A model generated the notes under the pieces. The model was not told the DNA's origin. It saw nothing but the letters and a program-made list of their open reading frames with translations, and ran no database searches. A stretch of DNA of 64,000 nt from Pseudomonas synxantha (GTDB taxonomy: Bacteria > Pseudomonadota > Gammaproteobacteria > Pseudomonadales > Pseudomonadaceae), in contig NZ_LT629786.1 of the NCBI RefSeq assembly GCF_900105675.1, positions 4,340,001 through 4,404,000 of the forward strand, given 5' to 3'. This document shows positions 17,316 through 27,200 of the stretch, piece by piece; positions within the stretch are counted from its first letter, which is position 1; the number at the start of each line of letters is the position of its first letter. A program made the translations under genes and the position numbers.

Positions 17316-17336
17316 AAACCCGGCCAGGCCGGGTTT
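17316..17336. terminator. Bidirectional rho-independent terminator
   Basis: Perfect 10-bp stem (AAACCCGGCC / GGCCGGGTTT) with a one-base loop, T-rich on both sides, between the convergent mqsA and aapP genes. Confidence 0.85.
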
Positions 17337-17353
17337 ATTTGTTCAAACACCGA

Positions 17354-18118
17354 TCAATGCAAAATCTGGCTCAAGAACAACTTGGTCCGATCATTCTGCG
17401 GGTTGTCAAAAAAGTCATTCGGCGCCGCCTGTTCCACGATCTCGCCCTTGTCCATGAAGATCACACGGTTGGCCACGGTGCGCGCGAAGCCCATTTCGTG
17501 GGTCACGCACAACATGGTCATGCCGTCTTCGGCCAGGCCGATCATGGTGTCCAATACTTCCTTGACCATTTCCGGATCCAGCGCCGAAGTCGGTTCATCG
17601 AACAGCATGATTTTCGGTTTCATGCACAAGGCACGGGCAATCGCCACACGCTGTTGCTGCCCGCCGGACAGTTGCCCAGGGAACTTGTGCGCCTGTTCCG
17701 GGATGCGCACGCGCTCCAGGTAATGCATGGCGATTTCCTCGGCCTTGCGCTTGGGCATCTTGCGCACCCACATCGGCGCCAGCGTGCAGTTCTGCAGGAT
17801 GGTCAGGTGCGGGAACAGGTTGAAGTGCTGGAACACCATGCCGACTTCACGGCGGATCGCTTCGATCTGCTTGAGGTCGTTGGTCAGCTCCACGCCATCA
17901 ACCACGATACGGCCCTGCTGGTGCTCTTCAAGGCGATTGAGGCAGCGGATGGTGGTGGACTTGCCCGAACCCGACGGGCCACACAACACGATGCGCTCGC
18001 CTTGCTTGACGTTCAGGTTGATGTCTTTCAACACGTGGAACTGGCCGTACCACTTGTTGACGCCCTGCATCTGGATAATGCCTTCAGGGCTCACAGGCTG
18101 CTTGATTGCTTCGCTCAT
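17354..18118 (-). CDS. aapP: General L-amino-acid ABC transporter, ATP-binding protein
   Basis: 254 residues of a polar-amino-acid ABC ATPase. Walker [10 protein letters not shown] near residue 48, Q-loop in [12 protein letters not shown], signature [15 protein letters not shown], Walker [15 protein letters not shown] and switch histidine in CVTHEMGFA. It powers uptake through the two permeases encoded just upstream. The ATG at 18118 begins [25 protein letters not shown], giving the family length; the gene starts 11 bp after aapM. Last gene of the aapJQMP operon, ending at the bidirectional terminator. Confidence 0.93.
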   Translation of the reverse strand: MSEAIKQPVSPEGIIQMQGVNKWYGQFHVLKDINLNVKQGERIVLCGPSGSGKSTTIRCLNRLEEHQQGRIVVDGVELTNDLKQIEAIRREVGMVFQHFNLFPHLTILQNCTLAPMWVRKMPKRKAEEIAMHYLERVRIPEQAHKFPGQLSGGQQQRVAIARALCMKPKIMLFDEPTSALDPEMVKEVLDTMIGLAEDGMTMLCVTHEMGFARTVANRVIFMDKGEIVEQAAPNDFFDNPQNDRTKLFLSQILH

Positions 18119-18129
18119 AAAAACCACTC

Positions 18130-19227
18130 CTAACGCTTGTGGCCGGTGTCGAGCTTGCGTTCCAGGTGCATGGAATAGCGCGACATGCCAAAACAGAAAA
18201 TCCAGAACACCAGGGCGGCGAACACGTAGCCTTCGGTGGCCATGCCCAGCCATTTGGGGTCGGCAGCGGCTTGCTTGACGCTGTTGAGCAGGTCGAACAG
18301 GCCGATGATGATCACAAGGCTGGTGTCCTTGAACAGTGCGATGAAGGTATTGACGATCCCCGGGATCACCATCTTCAGGGCTTGCGGCAGAATCACCAGG
18401 CCCGTGCTGCGCCAATAACCCAGGCCCATAGCTGCGGCGGCTTCGTACTGCCCCTTCGGAATCGCCTGCAAACCACCGCGCACCACTTCGGCCACATAGG
18501 CCGACTGGAACAGGATCACACCGATCAGCGCCCGCAGCAGTTTGTCGAAGTTCATGCCTTCGGGCAGGAACAACGGCAACATCACCGAGGACATGAACAG
18601 TACGGTGATCAACGGCACGCCGCGCCAGAACTCGATGAAGGTCACGCAAACCACCCGGATCGCCGGCATGTTCGAGCGCCGGCCCAGCGCCAGCACAATC
18701 CCCAGCGGCAAGGCGCCGGCGATGCCGACCGTGGCGATCACCAGGGTCAGCATCAGGCCGCCCCATTGGCTGGTCGCCACGGTGCTCAAGCCGAAGACGC
18801 CACCGTGCAGCAGGAAGTAGGCGATGATCGGGTACAGCACCAGGAAGCCCAGGCCGTAGATCGCCTTGCGTTGCCAGCGCGAGATGAACAACGGTGCCAC
18901 GCCGACAATGGCCAGCCACACCGTAAGGTCCACGCGCCAGCGCAGCTCGCCAGGATAGTAGCCGTACATGAATTGCCCGAAGCGTTGCTGGATGAACACC
19001 CAGCAAGCCCCCTCTTTCGTGCAATCGGCGCGGGTAGTGCCGACCCAGTTTGCGTCGAGAATGGCCCACTGCAGGATCGGCGGTACCACCAGGTACACCA
19101 GGTAAATCGCCAGCAGGGTCAGCAGGGTGTTGAGCCAGCTTGAGAACAAGTTGGCGCGCATCCACGCCACCGGCCCGAAGACTTTGCTCGGTGGCGGCAT
19201 ATCAGGTTTGAACGTATGCGTCGTCAT
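18130..19227 (-). CDS. aapM: General L-amino-acid ABC transporter, permease AapM
   Basis: 365-residue inner-membrane permease. The N-terminal third holds membrane segments and a periplasmic loop ([15 protein letters not shown]), typical of the long AapM/BztC permeases; the C-terminal HisM-type domain carries the EAA loop ([29 protein letters not shown]) that docks with the ATPase. Pairs with AapQ to form the channel. Ten bases separate it from aapQ. Confidence 0.92.
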   Translation of the reverse strand: MTTHTFKPDMPPPSKVFGPVAWMRANLFSSWLNTLLTLLAIYLVYLVVPPILQWAILDANWVGTTRADCTKEGACWVFIQQRFGQFMYGYYPGELRWRVDLTVWLAIVGVAPLFISRWQRKAIYGLGFLVLYPIIAYFLLHGGVFGLSTVATSQWGGLMLTLVIATVGIAGALPLGIVLALGRRSNMPAIRVVCVTFIEFWRGVPLITVLFMSSVMLPLFLPEGMNFDKLLRALIGVILFQSAYVAEVVRGGLQAIPKGQYEAAAAMGLGYWRSTGLVILPQALKMVIPGIVNTFIALFKDTSLVIIIGLFDLLNSVKQAAADPKWLGMATEGYVFAALVFWIFCFGMSRYSMHLERKLDTGHKR

Positions 19228-19237
19228 GGGCGTTTCC

Positions 19238-20419
19238 TCACCGCTCGATCAGCGCAATGCGCTTGTTGTACCAGTTCATCAGCAGGGAAATGCTGATGCT
19301 GATCGCCAGGTACACGCTCATGGTGATGGCAATGACCTCGATAGCTTGGCCGGTCTGGTTGAGCACCGTGCCGGCAAACAGCGAAACCATTTCCGGGTAG
19401 CCGATACCGGCGGCCAGCGAGGAGTTTTTCGCCAGGTTCAGGTATTGGCTGGTCAGCGGCGGAATGATCACGCGCAGCGCCTGCGGGATGATGACCTTGC
19501 GCAACGTTGGCCCCGGGCGCAGGCCCAGAGAACGCGCGGCTTCGGTCTGGCCGTGGCTCACGGACTTGATCCCCGAGCGCACGATCTCGGCGATAAACGC
19601 CGCCGTATACACCGTCAATGCCAGAGTCAGCGCCAGCAGTTCAGGGATCAATACCCAGCCACCGACGAAGTTGAAGCCTGCAAGCCGGGGCATCTCCCAG
19701 TGCAACGGCGCGCCGAAGATCAACGCACACAACGCCGGGATCACGATGAACAGCGCCAGGCCGGCCCAGAATTTATGGAAGGGTACGCCAGTGGCTTCAA
19801 AGCGCCTGTTGGCCCAGCGGGTCATCAGCACGATGGCGACAATGGCGATCACCAGGCTGGCGACAAATGGCCAGAACCCGTCGGCCGCCAGGGCTGCCGG
19901 CATGTTCAGACCACGACTGCTGACGAAGAAGGTATCACCGAAGTTATGGCTGTTGCGCGGCCCCGGCATGGTCAGGAACACCGCGAAATACCAGAACAGG
20001 ATTTGCAGCAAAGGCGGGATATTGCGAAAGACTTCTACGTAGACCGTCGCCAGCTTGCTGATCATCCAGTTGGGCGACAGCCGCGCCACGCCGATGATAA
20101 AGCCCAGCAGGGTTGCCAGCACCACGCCGATCACGGTCACCAGCAAGGTATTGAGCAAGCCGATCACAAACACCCGGGCATAGCTGTCCGATTCGGTGTA
20201 GTCGATCAAATGCTGCGCGATGCCAAAGCCGGCACTGCGCTCAAGAAAGTCGAAACCCGAGGTGATGCCCCGGTGTTGCAGGTTGGTCTGGGTGTTATGG
20301 AACAGGTACCAGCCCAGCGAGACAACCGCCACGATGGTGATGATCTGGAATAGCCACGCGCGCACTTTGGGATCGCTGAAGCTGAGCTTCTGCTTGGGTG
20401 CGCCGATTTGATTTTGCAT
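19238..20419 (-). CDS. aapQ: General L-amino-acid ABC transporter, permease AapQ
   Basis: 393 residues, several membrane segments. Family marks: long first periplasmic section (LFHNTQTNLQHRGITSGFDFL), the first membrane-domain helix NTLLVTVIGVVLATLLGFIIG, VEVFRNIPPLLQILFWYFAVF, and the EAA loop EAARSLGLRPGPTLRKVIIPQALRVIIPP. Works with AapM. It follows aapJ after a 72-bp gap holding a stable hairpin, which commonly gives excess binding protein over permease. Confidence 0.92.
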   Translation of the reverse strand: MQNQIGAPKQKLSFSDPKVRAWLFQIITIVAVVSLGWYLFHNTQTNLQHRGITSGFDFLERSAGFGIAQHLIDYTESDSYARVFVIGLLNTLLVTVIGVVLATLLGFIIGVARLSPNWMISKLATVYVEVFRNIPPLLQILFWYFAVFLTMPGPRNSHNFGDTFFVSSRGLNMPAALAADGFWPFVASLVIAIVAIVLMTRWANRRFEATGVPFHKFWAGLALFIVIPALCALIFGAPLHWEMPRLAGFNFVGGWVLIPELLALTLALTVYTAAFIAEIVRSGIKSVSHGQTEAARSLGLRPGPTLRKVIIPQALRVIIPPLTSQYLNLAKNSSLAAGIGYPEMVSLFAGTVLNQTGQAIEVIAITMSVYLAISISISLLMNWYNKRIALIER

Positions 20420-20448
20420 GAAGTGCCCCGCAAAGAATGGAACAGAAC

Positions 20449-20477
20449 ATCACCCGGCGGTTGGCCCACCGAGTGAT
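20449..20477. terminator. Intercistronic hairpin between aapJ and aapQ
   Basis: On the coding strand ATCACTCGGTGG pairs with CCGCCGGGTGAT around a 5-base loop, 12 pairs including two G-U type mismatches. No T-run follows, so it is more likely an mRNA stabiliser or partial attenuator than a full terminator. Confidence 0.6.
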
Positions 20478-20491
20478 AGAACCATCAGCGA

Positions 20492-21523
20492 TCAGCGCAC
20501 AGGGGGTGCGTATTGGATGCCGCCGTTGTTCCACAGCGCGTTCAGGCCACGGTCAATTTCCAGTGGTGTGCTCTTGCCCAGGTTGCGCTCGAACATTTCG
20601 CCGTAGTTGCCCACCTGCTTGACGATCTGTACGACCCAGTCCTTCTTCACTTTCAAGTCTTTGCCATATTCACCGTCGGCACCGAGCAAACGCGCGACGT
20701 CGGGGTTCTTGGTGGACTTGGCTTCGGCTTCAACGTTTTTCGAGGTCACACCGGCTTCTTCAGCGTTGAGCATGGCGTAGCCCACCCAGCGCACGATGGC
20801 CAGCCACTCGTCGTCACCGTTACGCACGACCGGGCCCAGAGGCTCCTTGGAAATGGTTTCCGGCAGCACCACGTAGTCTTTCGGCGCGGCCAGCTTGCTG
20901 CGCTGGGCAAACAGTTGCGACTTGTCAGACGTCAGCACGTCGCAACGCCCGGATTCCAGCGACTTGGCGCTTTCGTCGGAGGTGTCGAAGGTGATCGGGG
21001 TGTACTTGAGGTTATTGGCGCGGAAGTAGTCGGAAACGTTCAGCTCCGTGGTGGTACCGGCCTGGATGCAGATGGTTGCACCGTCCAGTTCCTTGGCGCT
21101 TTTCACGCCGAGCTTGTTGTTGACCAAAAAACCGATGCCGTCGTAGTAGGTAATGAAGCCTGGGAATTTCAAGCCCATGCCCGCATCGCGAGAGCTGGTC
21201 ATGGTGGTGTTGCGCGACAGGATGTCGACTTCGCCCGATTGCAGCGCGGTGAAACGCTCCTTGGCATTCAACTGGCTGAACTTGACCTTGGTGGCGTCGC
21301 CGAAGACCGCAGCGGCCACGGCGCGGCAGTAGTCAGCGTCGATGCCGAGGATCTTGCCACTGGCATCCGGCACCGAGAAACCCGGCAAGCCATCACTCAC
21401 GCCACATTGCACAAAGCCTTTCTTCTGCACGGCATCCAGGGTGGCGCCCGCCTGGGCAAACCCGCTGACACCCAGTACAGCCGCCGCAGTGACGATGGCC
21501 AGGGTGGATTTCAATACCTTCAT
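20492..21523 (-). CDS. aapJ: General L-amino-acid ABC transporter, periplasmic binding protein
   Basis: 343 residues. Signal peptide MKVLKSTLAIVTAAAVLGVSG (cleaved after AQA), then the SBP family 3 fold: LDAVQKKGFVQCGVSDGLPGFS, GIDADYCRAVAAAVFGD and the ligand-arginine region ILSRNTTMTSSRDAGMG. Binds a broad range of L-amino acids and feeds AapQM. The ATG at 21523 has a strong GGAGG ribosome-binding site. About 180 bp upstream is a good sigma-54 promoter match, suggesting nitrogen-regulated expression. Confidence 0.93.
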   Translation of the reverse strand: MKVLKSTLAIVTAAAVLGVSGFAQAGATLDAVQKKGFVQCGVSDGLPGFSVPDASGKILGIDADYCRAVAAAVFGDATKVKFSQLNAKERFTALQSGEVDILSRNTTMTSSRDAGMGLKFPGFITYYDGIGFLVNNKLGVKSAKELDGATICIQAGTTTELNVSDYFRANNLKYTPITFDTSDESAKSLESGRCDVLTSDKSQLFAQRSKLAAPKDYVVLPETISKEPLGPVVRNGDDEWLAIVRWVGYAMLNAEEAGVTSKNVEAEAKSTKNPDVARLLGADGEYGKDLKVKKDWVVQIVKQVGNYGEMFERNLGKSTPLEIDRGLNALWNNGGIQYAPPVR

Positions 21524-22525
<1,002 letters not shown>

Positions 22526-22620
22526 AACCTGCATTTATGTAGCCGTATGACAGACGCACTACGCCGCGCCCGATTCTTGCATTACACTGGCCGGCGTATA
22601 TTCCTTAACCAATTAATGAG

Positions 22621-24087
22621 ATGACCGTGCTCAAAGCACTCAAGAAGATGTTCGGCAAAAGCGCGGCTGAGCCGCTCGCGCCTGTTCCCAGTGCTCCTGC
22701 CCCCAAGCCCGGCAACCGCAATGACGGTCAACAGCCTGGCCGGACCGCGCCCGCCGCCGCACCGAAACAACCCTCGGTGACGCCGCCTGAACAGGCCCAG
22801 CCTGCCGAGGTCGCTACGGCGCCTGCGGCCAAACCACGTCGCGAACGCGCGCCCAAGCCGCCGGTAACCCCATGGAAACTCGAAGACTTCGTCGTCGAGC
22901 CCCAGGAAGGCAAGACCCGCTTCCACGACTTCAAGCTGGCCCCGGAACTGATGCACGCCATCCAGGACCTGGGCTTCCCGTACTGCACGCCGATCCAGGC
23001 GCAGGTGCTGGGCTTCACCCTGGCAGGCAAAGACGCCATCGGCCGCGCCCAGACCGGTACCGGAAAGACCGCCGCATTCCTGATCTCGATCATCACCCAG
23101 CTGCTGCAGACGCCGCCGCCGAAAGAGCGCTACATGGGTGAACCGCGCGCATTGATCATCGCCCCGACCCGGGAGCTGGTGGTGCAGATCGCCAAGGACG
23201 CCGCCGACCTGACCAAGTACACCGGCCTCAACGTGATGACCTTCGTCGGCGGCATGGACTTCGACAAACAGCTCAAGCACCTCGAAGCCCGCCACTGCGA
23301 CATCCTCGTTGCCACCCCGGGCCGCCTGCTGGACTTCAACCAGCGCGGCGACGTGCACTTGGACATGGTCGAAGTGATGGTACTGGACGAAGCCGACCGC
23401 ATGCTCGACATGGGCTTTATCCCGCAAGTACGCCAGATCATCCGCCAGACCCCGCCCAAAGCCGAGCGCCAGACCCTGCTGTTTTCCGCGACCTTCACCG
23501 AAGACGTGATGAACCTCGCCAAGCAGTGGACCACCGACCCATCCATCGTCGAGATCGAGGCGCTGAACGTCGCCAGCGAAAACGTCGAGCAGCATATCTA
23601 TGCCGTGGCCGGTGCCGACAAGTACAAGCTGCTCTACAACCTGGTCAATGACAACGGCTGGGAGCGCGTGATGGTGTTCGCCAACCGCAAGGACGAAGTG
23701 CGCCGCATCGAAGAGCGCCTGGTACGCGATGGCGTCAACGCTGCGCAACTGTCGGGCGATGTGCCGCAGCACAAGCGCATCAAGACATTGGAGGGTTTCC
23801 GCGAAGGTAAGATCCGCGTGCTGGTGGCCACCGACGTGGCCGGGCGCGGCATTCACATCGACGGCATCAGCCACGTGATCAACTTCACCCTGCCGGAAGT
23901 GCCGGACGACTACGTGCACCGCATCGGCCGTACCGGGCGGGCCGGGGCCGCGGGTGTGTCGATCAGCTTTGCCGGGGAAGATGACTCGTACCAATTGCCG
24001 TCGATCGAAGCCCTGCTGGGGCGCAAGATCAGTTGCGAGACACCGCCGACGCACCTATTGCGGGCAGTGGAGCGCAAGCGCCCCTAA
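22621..24087 (+). CDS. rhlB: ATP-dependent RNA helicase RhlB
   Basis: 488 residues. A low-complexity Pro/Ala/Lys-rich tail (residues 1-85, rich in APAAAPK) precedes a complete DEAD-box core: Q motif [10 protein letters not shown], motif I AQTGTGKT, Ia [31 protein letters not shown] and [12 protein letters not shown]. RhlB unwinds RNA and works with the RNA degradosome. The long N-terminal tail is usual in pseudomonads. Single gene followed by a degenerate REPIN that separates it from the convergent RHS gene. Confidence 0.93.
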   Translation: MTVLKALKKMFGKSAAEPLAPVPSAPAPKPGNRNDGQQPGRTAPAAAPKQPSVTPPEQAQPAEVATAPAAKPRRERAPKPPVTPWKLEDFVVEPQEGKTRFHDFKLAPELMHAIQDLGFPYCTPIQAQVLGFTLAGKDAIGRAQTGTGKTAAFLISIITQLLQTPPPKERYMGEPRALIIAPTRELVVQIAKDAADLTKYTGLNVMTFVGGMDFDKQLKHLEARHCDILVATPGRLLDFNQRGDVHLDMVEVMVLDEADRMLDMGFIPQVRQIIRQTPPKAERQTLLFSATFTEDVMNLAKQWTTDPSIVEIEALNVASENVEQHIYAVAGADKYKLLYNLVNDNGWERVMVFANRKDEVRRIEERLVRDGVNAAQLSGDVPQHKRIKTLEGFREGKIRVLVATDVAGRGIHIDGISHVINFTLPEVPDDYVHRIGRTGRAGAAGVSISFAGEDDSYQLPSIEALLGRKISCETPPTHLLRAVERKRP

Positions 24088-24103
24088 GCTGAAATACGCT
24101 CAA

Positions 24104-24210
24104 AATGTGGGAGGGGCTTGCTCCCGATTGCGGTGTGTCAGTCAACAAAGATATCGATTAATCCACCCCAATCGGGAGCACCTCGAATCGTCGCGCCCCC
24201 CTCCTACATT
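24104..24210. repeat. Degenerate REPIN between rhlB and the RHS gene
   Basis: Left arm AATGTGGGAGGGGCTTGCTCCCGAT and an eroded right arm (ATCGGGAGCACC...CCCCCCTCCTACATT). The outer pairing is kept but the inner right arm carries several changes and an insertion. Confidence 0.7.
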
Positions 24211-24218
24211 CGTTTGCA

Positions 24219-27200
24219 TCAAGCGTCACCTCCCCCCTGTATCAGCCCACTCAGGATAGGCTGGCGAATACGCCAGGCCTCGTCCCTGAATGCATCGAAA
24301 TATTCGACGCTGCTGCTCACCATATCTTTCAAGCTGCTGAGGGCGGGTTGCGTTTGAGGCTGTGTCGAAGCAGAAAAACTACCCTTATTGCCTTCAGGCA
24401 CGGCGTTCTCCCTCGTCTGACTTCTACTTTCGATTGATCGGCCAAGATTGGTAAATCTCAAAATAGCTCGCGTACCACCGAACATCTGGCTGTACGGGGT
24501 AACTCCAGCTTTATCGGTAAATTTATAGGTCAACCCCAACATGCGGTCTCGCGATGCCAACACAGCACTGCCGATCGGTGTATCAGACAGGTTACCCACA
24601 CCGGTCCATTTTGCTGCGGCTCCCTTGTAGGCCATATGCGCCGAGGTATAGGCCCCTCCCACGCCCACAGCCAATGAGGCTATGGAGAACCCGAACGCGG
24701 CCCATCCCAAGTTATTGATGTGGTTCGAGCGGTCCCAACCCATTGCTTTATCGACCTCGGCAACGCCCAGTGCTGCGGTGCTCAGTGTTCCGCTGACGAC
24801 CCCCAACCCCGCACCAACCAACACTGCCGCCTTGGAAGCGATAAGCATCCCCGCCGCACCTGCCGACACAGCCGCCGCGAGCGCTGGAGCTGCAAACCCT
24901 ACCGTAACGATGGAGAGCGCCAACGCCGCGCCGGTCAATACCCACTTCAACCAGCTAGGCCATAAACCGCTAGGGTCTACCATGTTGCTCGGGTTACACG
25001 CACAGTAGGCATAGCCGTTGAGCCCGCCCTTACCAAAAGGGGTCAGCTCGTCGACCTGCAAAAACACCATCAGCTCCGGATCGTAGGCACGACGACCGTT
25101 GCCCAGGAAGTAGAGCCTGGATGCCGCATCTAATCGCTGGCCATTGAACGCTGGTAGTTGCAGGTCTGCCATGGTGCGGGTCTTGCCATCATCCAGAGGA
25201 ATTTTGGTATAGCCGTAAGGCGTGTATTGTCGCCGCACATGAGCCTGCCCCGGCGCCGATATGCCACGCACGCTGCCGGCGGCATCGTTGGTATGCAGTT
25301 GCGGCCCGTCCACGCCACCACCACGCGCCATTACTTGGTCATCGCCGTTGAAATAGCGGATCTTTTTACTGCCTTCAACTAAGGATTCAAGGTGCTCGCC
25401 TGCATACGCCAGCATCACGGGCTGTTCATTTCCACGCCAAGCGAGTACCTGACGGGATTCTGCGTCGTACCGGTAGCTGTATTGAAAGCCATCGGCCCTT
25501 ATGTCGGTCAATTGATCAAACTCGTTGTATGTGTAGAGCTGGCCTGACGGCCCAACCAATAAATTGCCCGCCGCATCATAGGTCAGGGTGACATCCTGCA
25601 CCGGGAGCGTGTGAGTCAAACGCGTCAGCTGGGTGGGGTCGGTGCCGGTGAAAAACCGTTCACAAACATCTTGCGTATTACCGACAAAGGAGGTGACCAC
25701 ATGGGTAATGTTATTGAGGCTGTCAAAACTGAAGTCTTGACCGACGATGCTACGCCCCAAGCGATCCTGTGGGTGTTCGCGGCCTTCGCAGCGATAAGTC
25801 TTCAAGCGCAAGTAGGCGTCGTAGCTAAAGGTCTCACCGATGACCAGCTGTGCTTTCGCGTCTCGAAAAACCCGCTTCGCCAACATACTGTTGGGGTGAT
25901 ACTCACTGGTCATCACCTGCAACAGCTCGCCGTTTTGCTCAAAGCGGCGCTCGGCTTCTCGCCCCAGTGAGTCGTAGGTAATCCTGGTGACGACTCGCGT
26001 ATTCTCGTAAACGGCGGTCAGCGTCTGAGGCCGACCAAATATATCGTAATCCTGCTCGATCACCATTGAGCCGGTGGTCATCCGCAGGAAACGCCCGTGT
26101 GCATCATAATCGAACTGGCTTCGCTGGCCATCGGCTGTGATTTGATACTTCAAGCGCCCGCCGGGGGAATAGTCATACAGTGTGGTAACGGACGTACCAC
26201 TGACCGTTTGAACATCCTTTTCGGGATTGCCGTTGACGTCGTAAACAACCTCATGAATCGAGCCATCGGTCTGCGAATGCGTCAAAGCGCCGGACATCAG
26301 GTCATGTCGGTAGGTGTTGACTGAGCGCCCTGCTATTTCAATACGACTGGGCCTGTTCAGCTCTCTGTTATAAAAACGTTTCTCACGAACACCGAGTGGG
26401 GAAACAATGGAGGCAGGCTCCATCCATCCGGCCTCATACTCCAAAATCATGGCCTGCCCTTTCCCGCGGACCTGGCTGATCATGCGGCCCAGGCTGTCAT
26501 ACGTACGGGCCCCCACAAGTTTGCCGTCGATCATGAGTGCAGTGGCTGATTCGCTACTGGTACCGCGTGCGTATTCGATTTTACGCAGGCGCTGTGCAGT
26601 GCCATCGGCAGGTTTTTGCAAAACGGTTACCTGTCGATTGAAAGCATCGTAGGTGAATTCGGTGAGATTTTTACCCACATCCAGCACCGAAAGGCATCGG
26701 CCCAGCCCATCGTAGGTGCGCGACTCAATTTCGACGCTGTTGTCGTTAACGTCGAGGCGCTCGACCTTCGCCGGCTGGTTATGCTCATTGAACCAAGTCT
26801 TCAGGCGTTCACCGCCTTCCACCCCCTCGATCTTGAGGTTCAGCAGGGGATCGTACTCATCGATCAACACACTGCCATCAGGACGCTTCACACGGCTGAG
26901 GTTGCCCCAGCGATTATAGGTGTAGGTAGTCTCGAGTGTCCGAGTCCCGTCGCTCAGATAATCGGTATGCACCTCTTCGACGCATTGCCCAAGGGCGTCA
27001 TACCGCCAGGTCCCAGTGATAAGCTCCGGCACGCCCAGCGAGTGAACTTCGGAGACCTGGCGCCCGAGACCATCATAGTAGGTGATGACCTGGGTGCCTT
27101 GGGCATCGATGGTGATCAAATGTGCCCCTCGGGTGGGCGTGGCAAAATGGTAGGCATAACGGCGCCAGGCCTGTTCTGGTTTACCGGCTGACACCGTTTC

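Noticed and set aside
17354..19165. A 603-residue frame that appears to fuse aapM and aapP regions
   Set aside because: Its first part is aapM read in the wrong frame; only the last 254 residues from 18118 are the real ATPase.
22582..24054. 490-residue minus-strand frame opposite rhlB
   Set aside because: A shadow frame of a GC-rich gene, His/Gly/Val/Arg-rich with no motif; same for the long frame opposite algD, alg8 and algA.
24104..24210. Terminator shared by rhlB and the RHS gene
   Set aside because: The palindrome is a degenerate REPIN without a T-run; it may stop transcription but is better described as a repeat.
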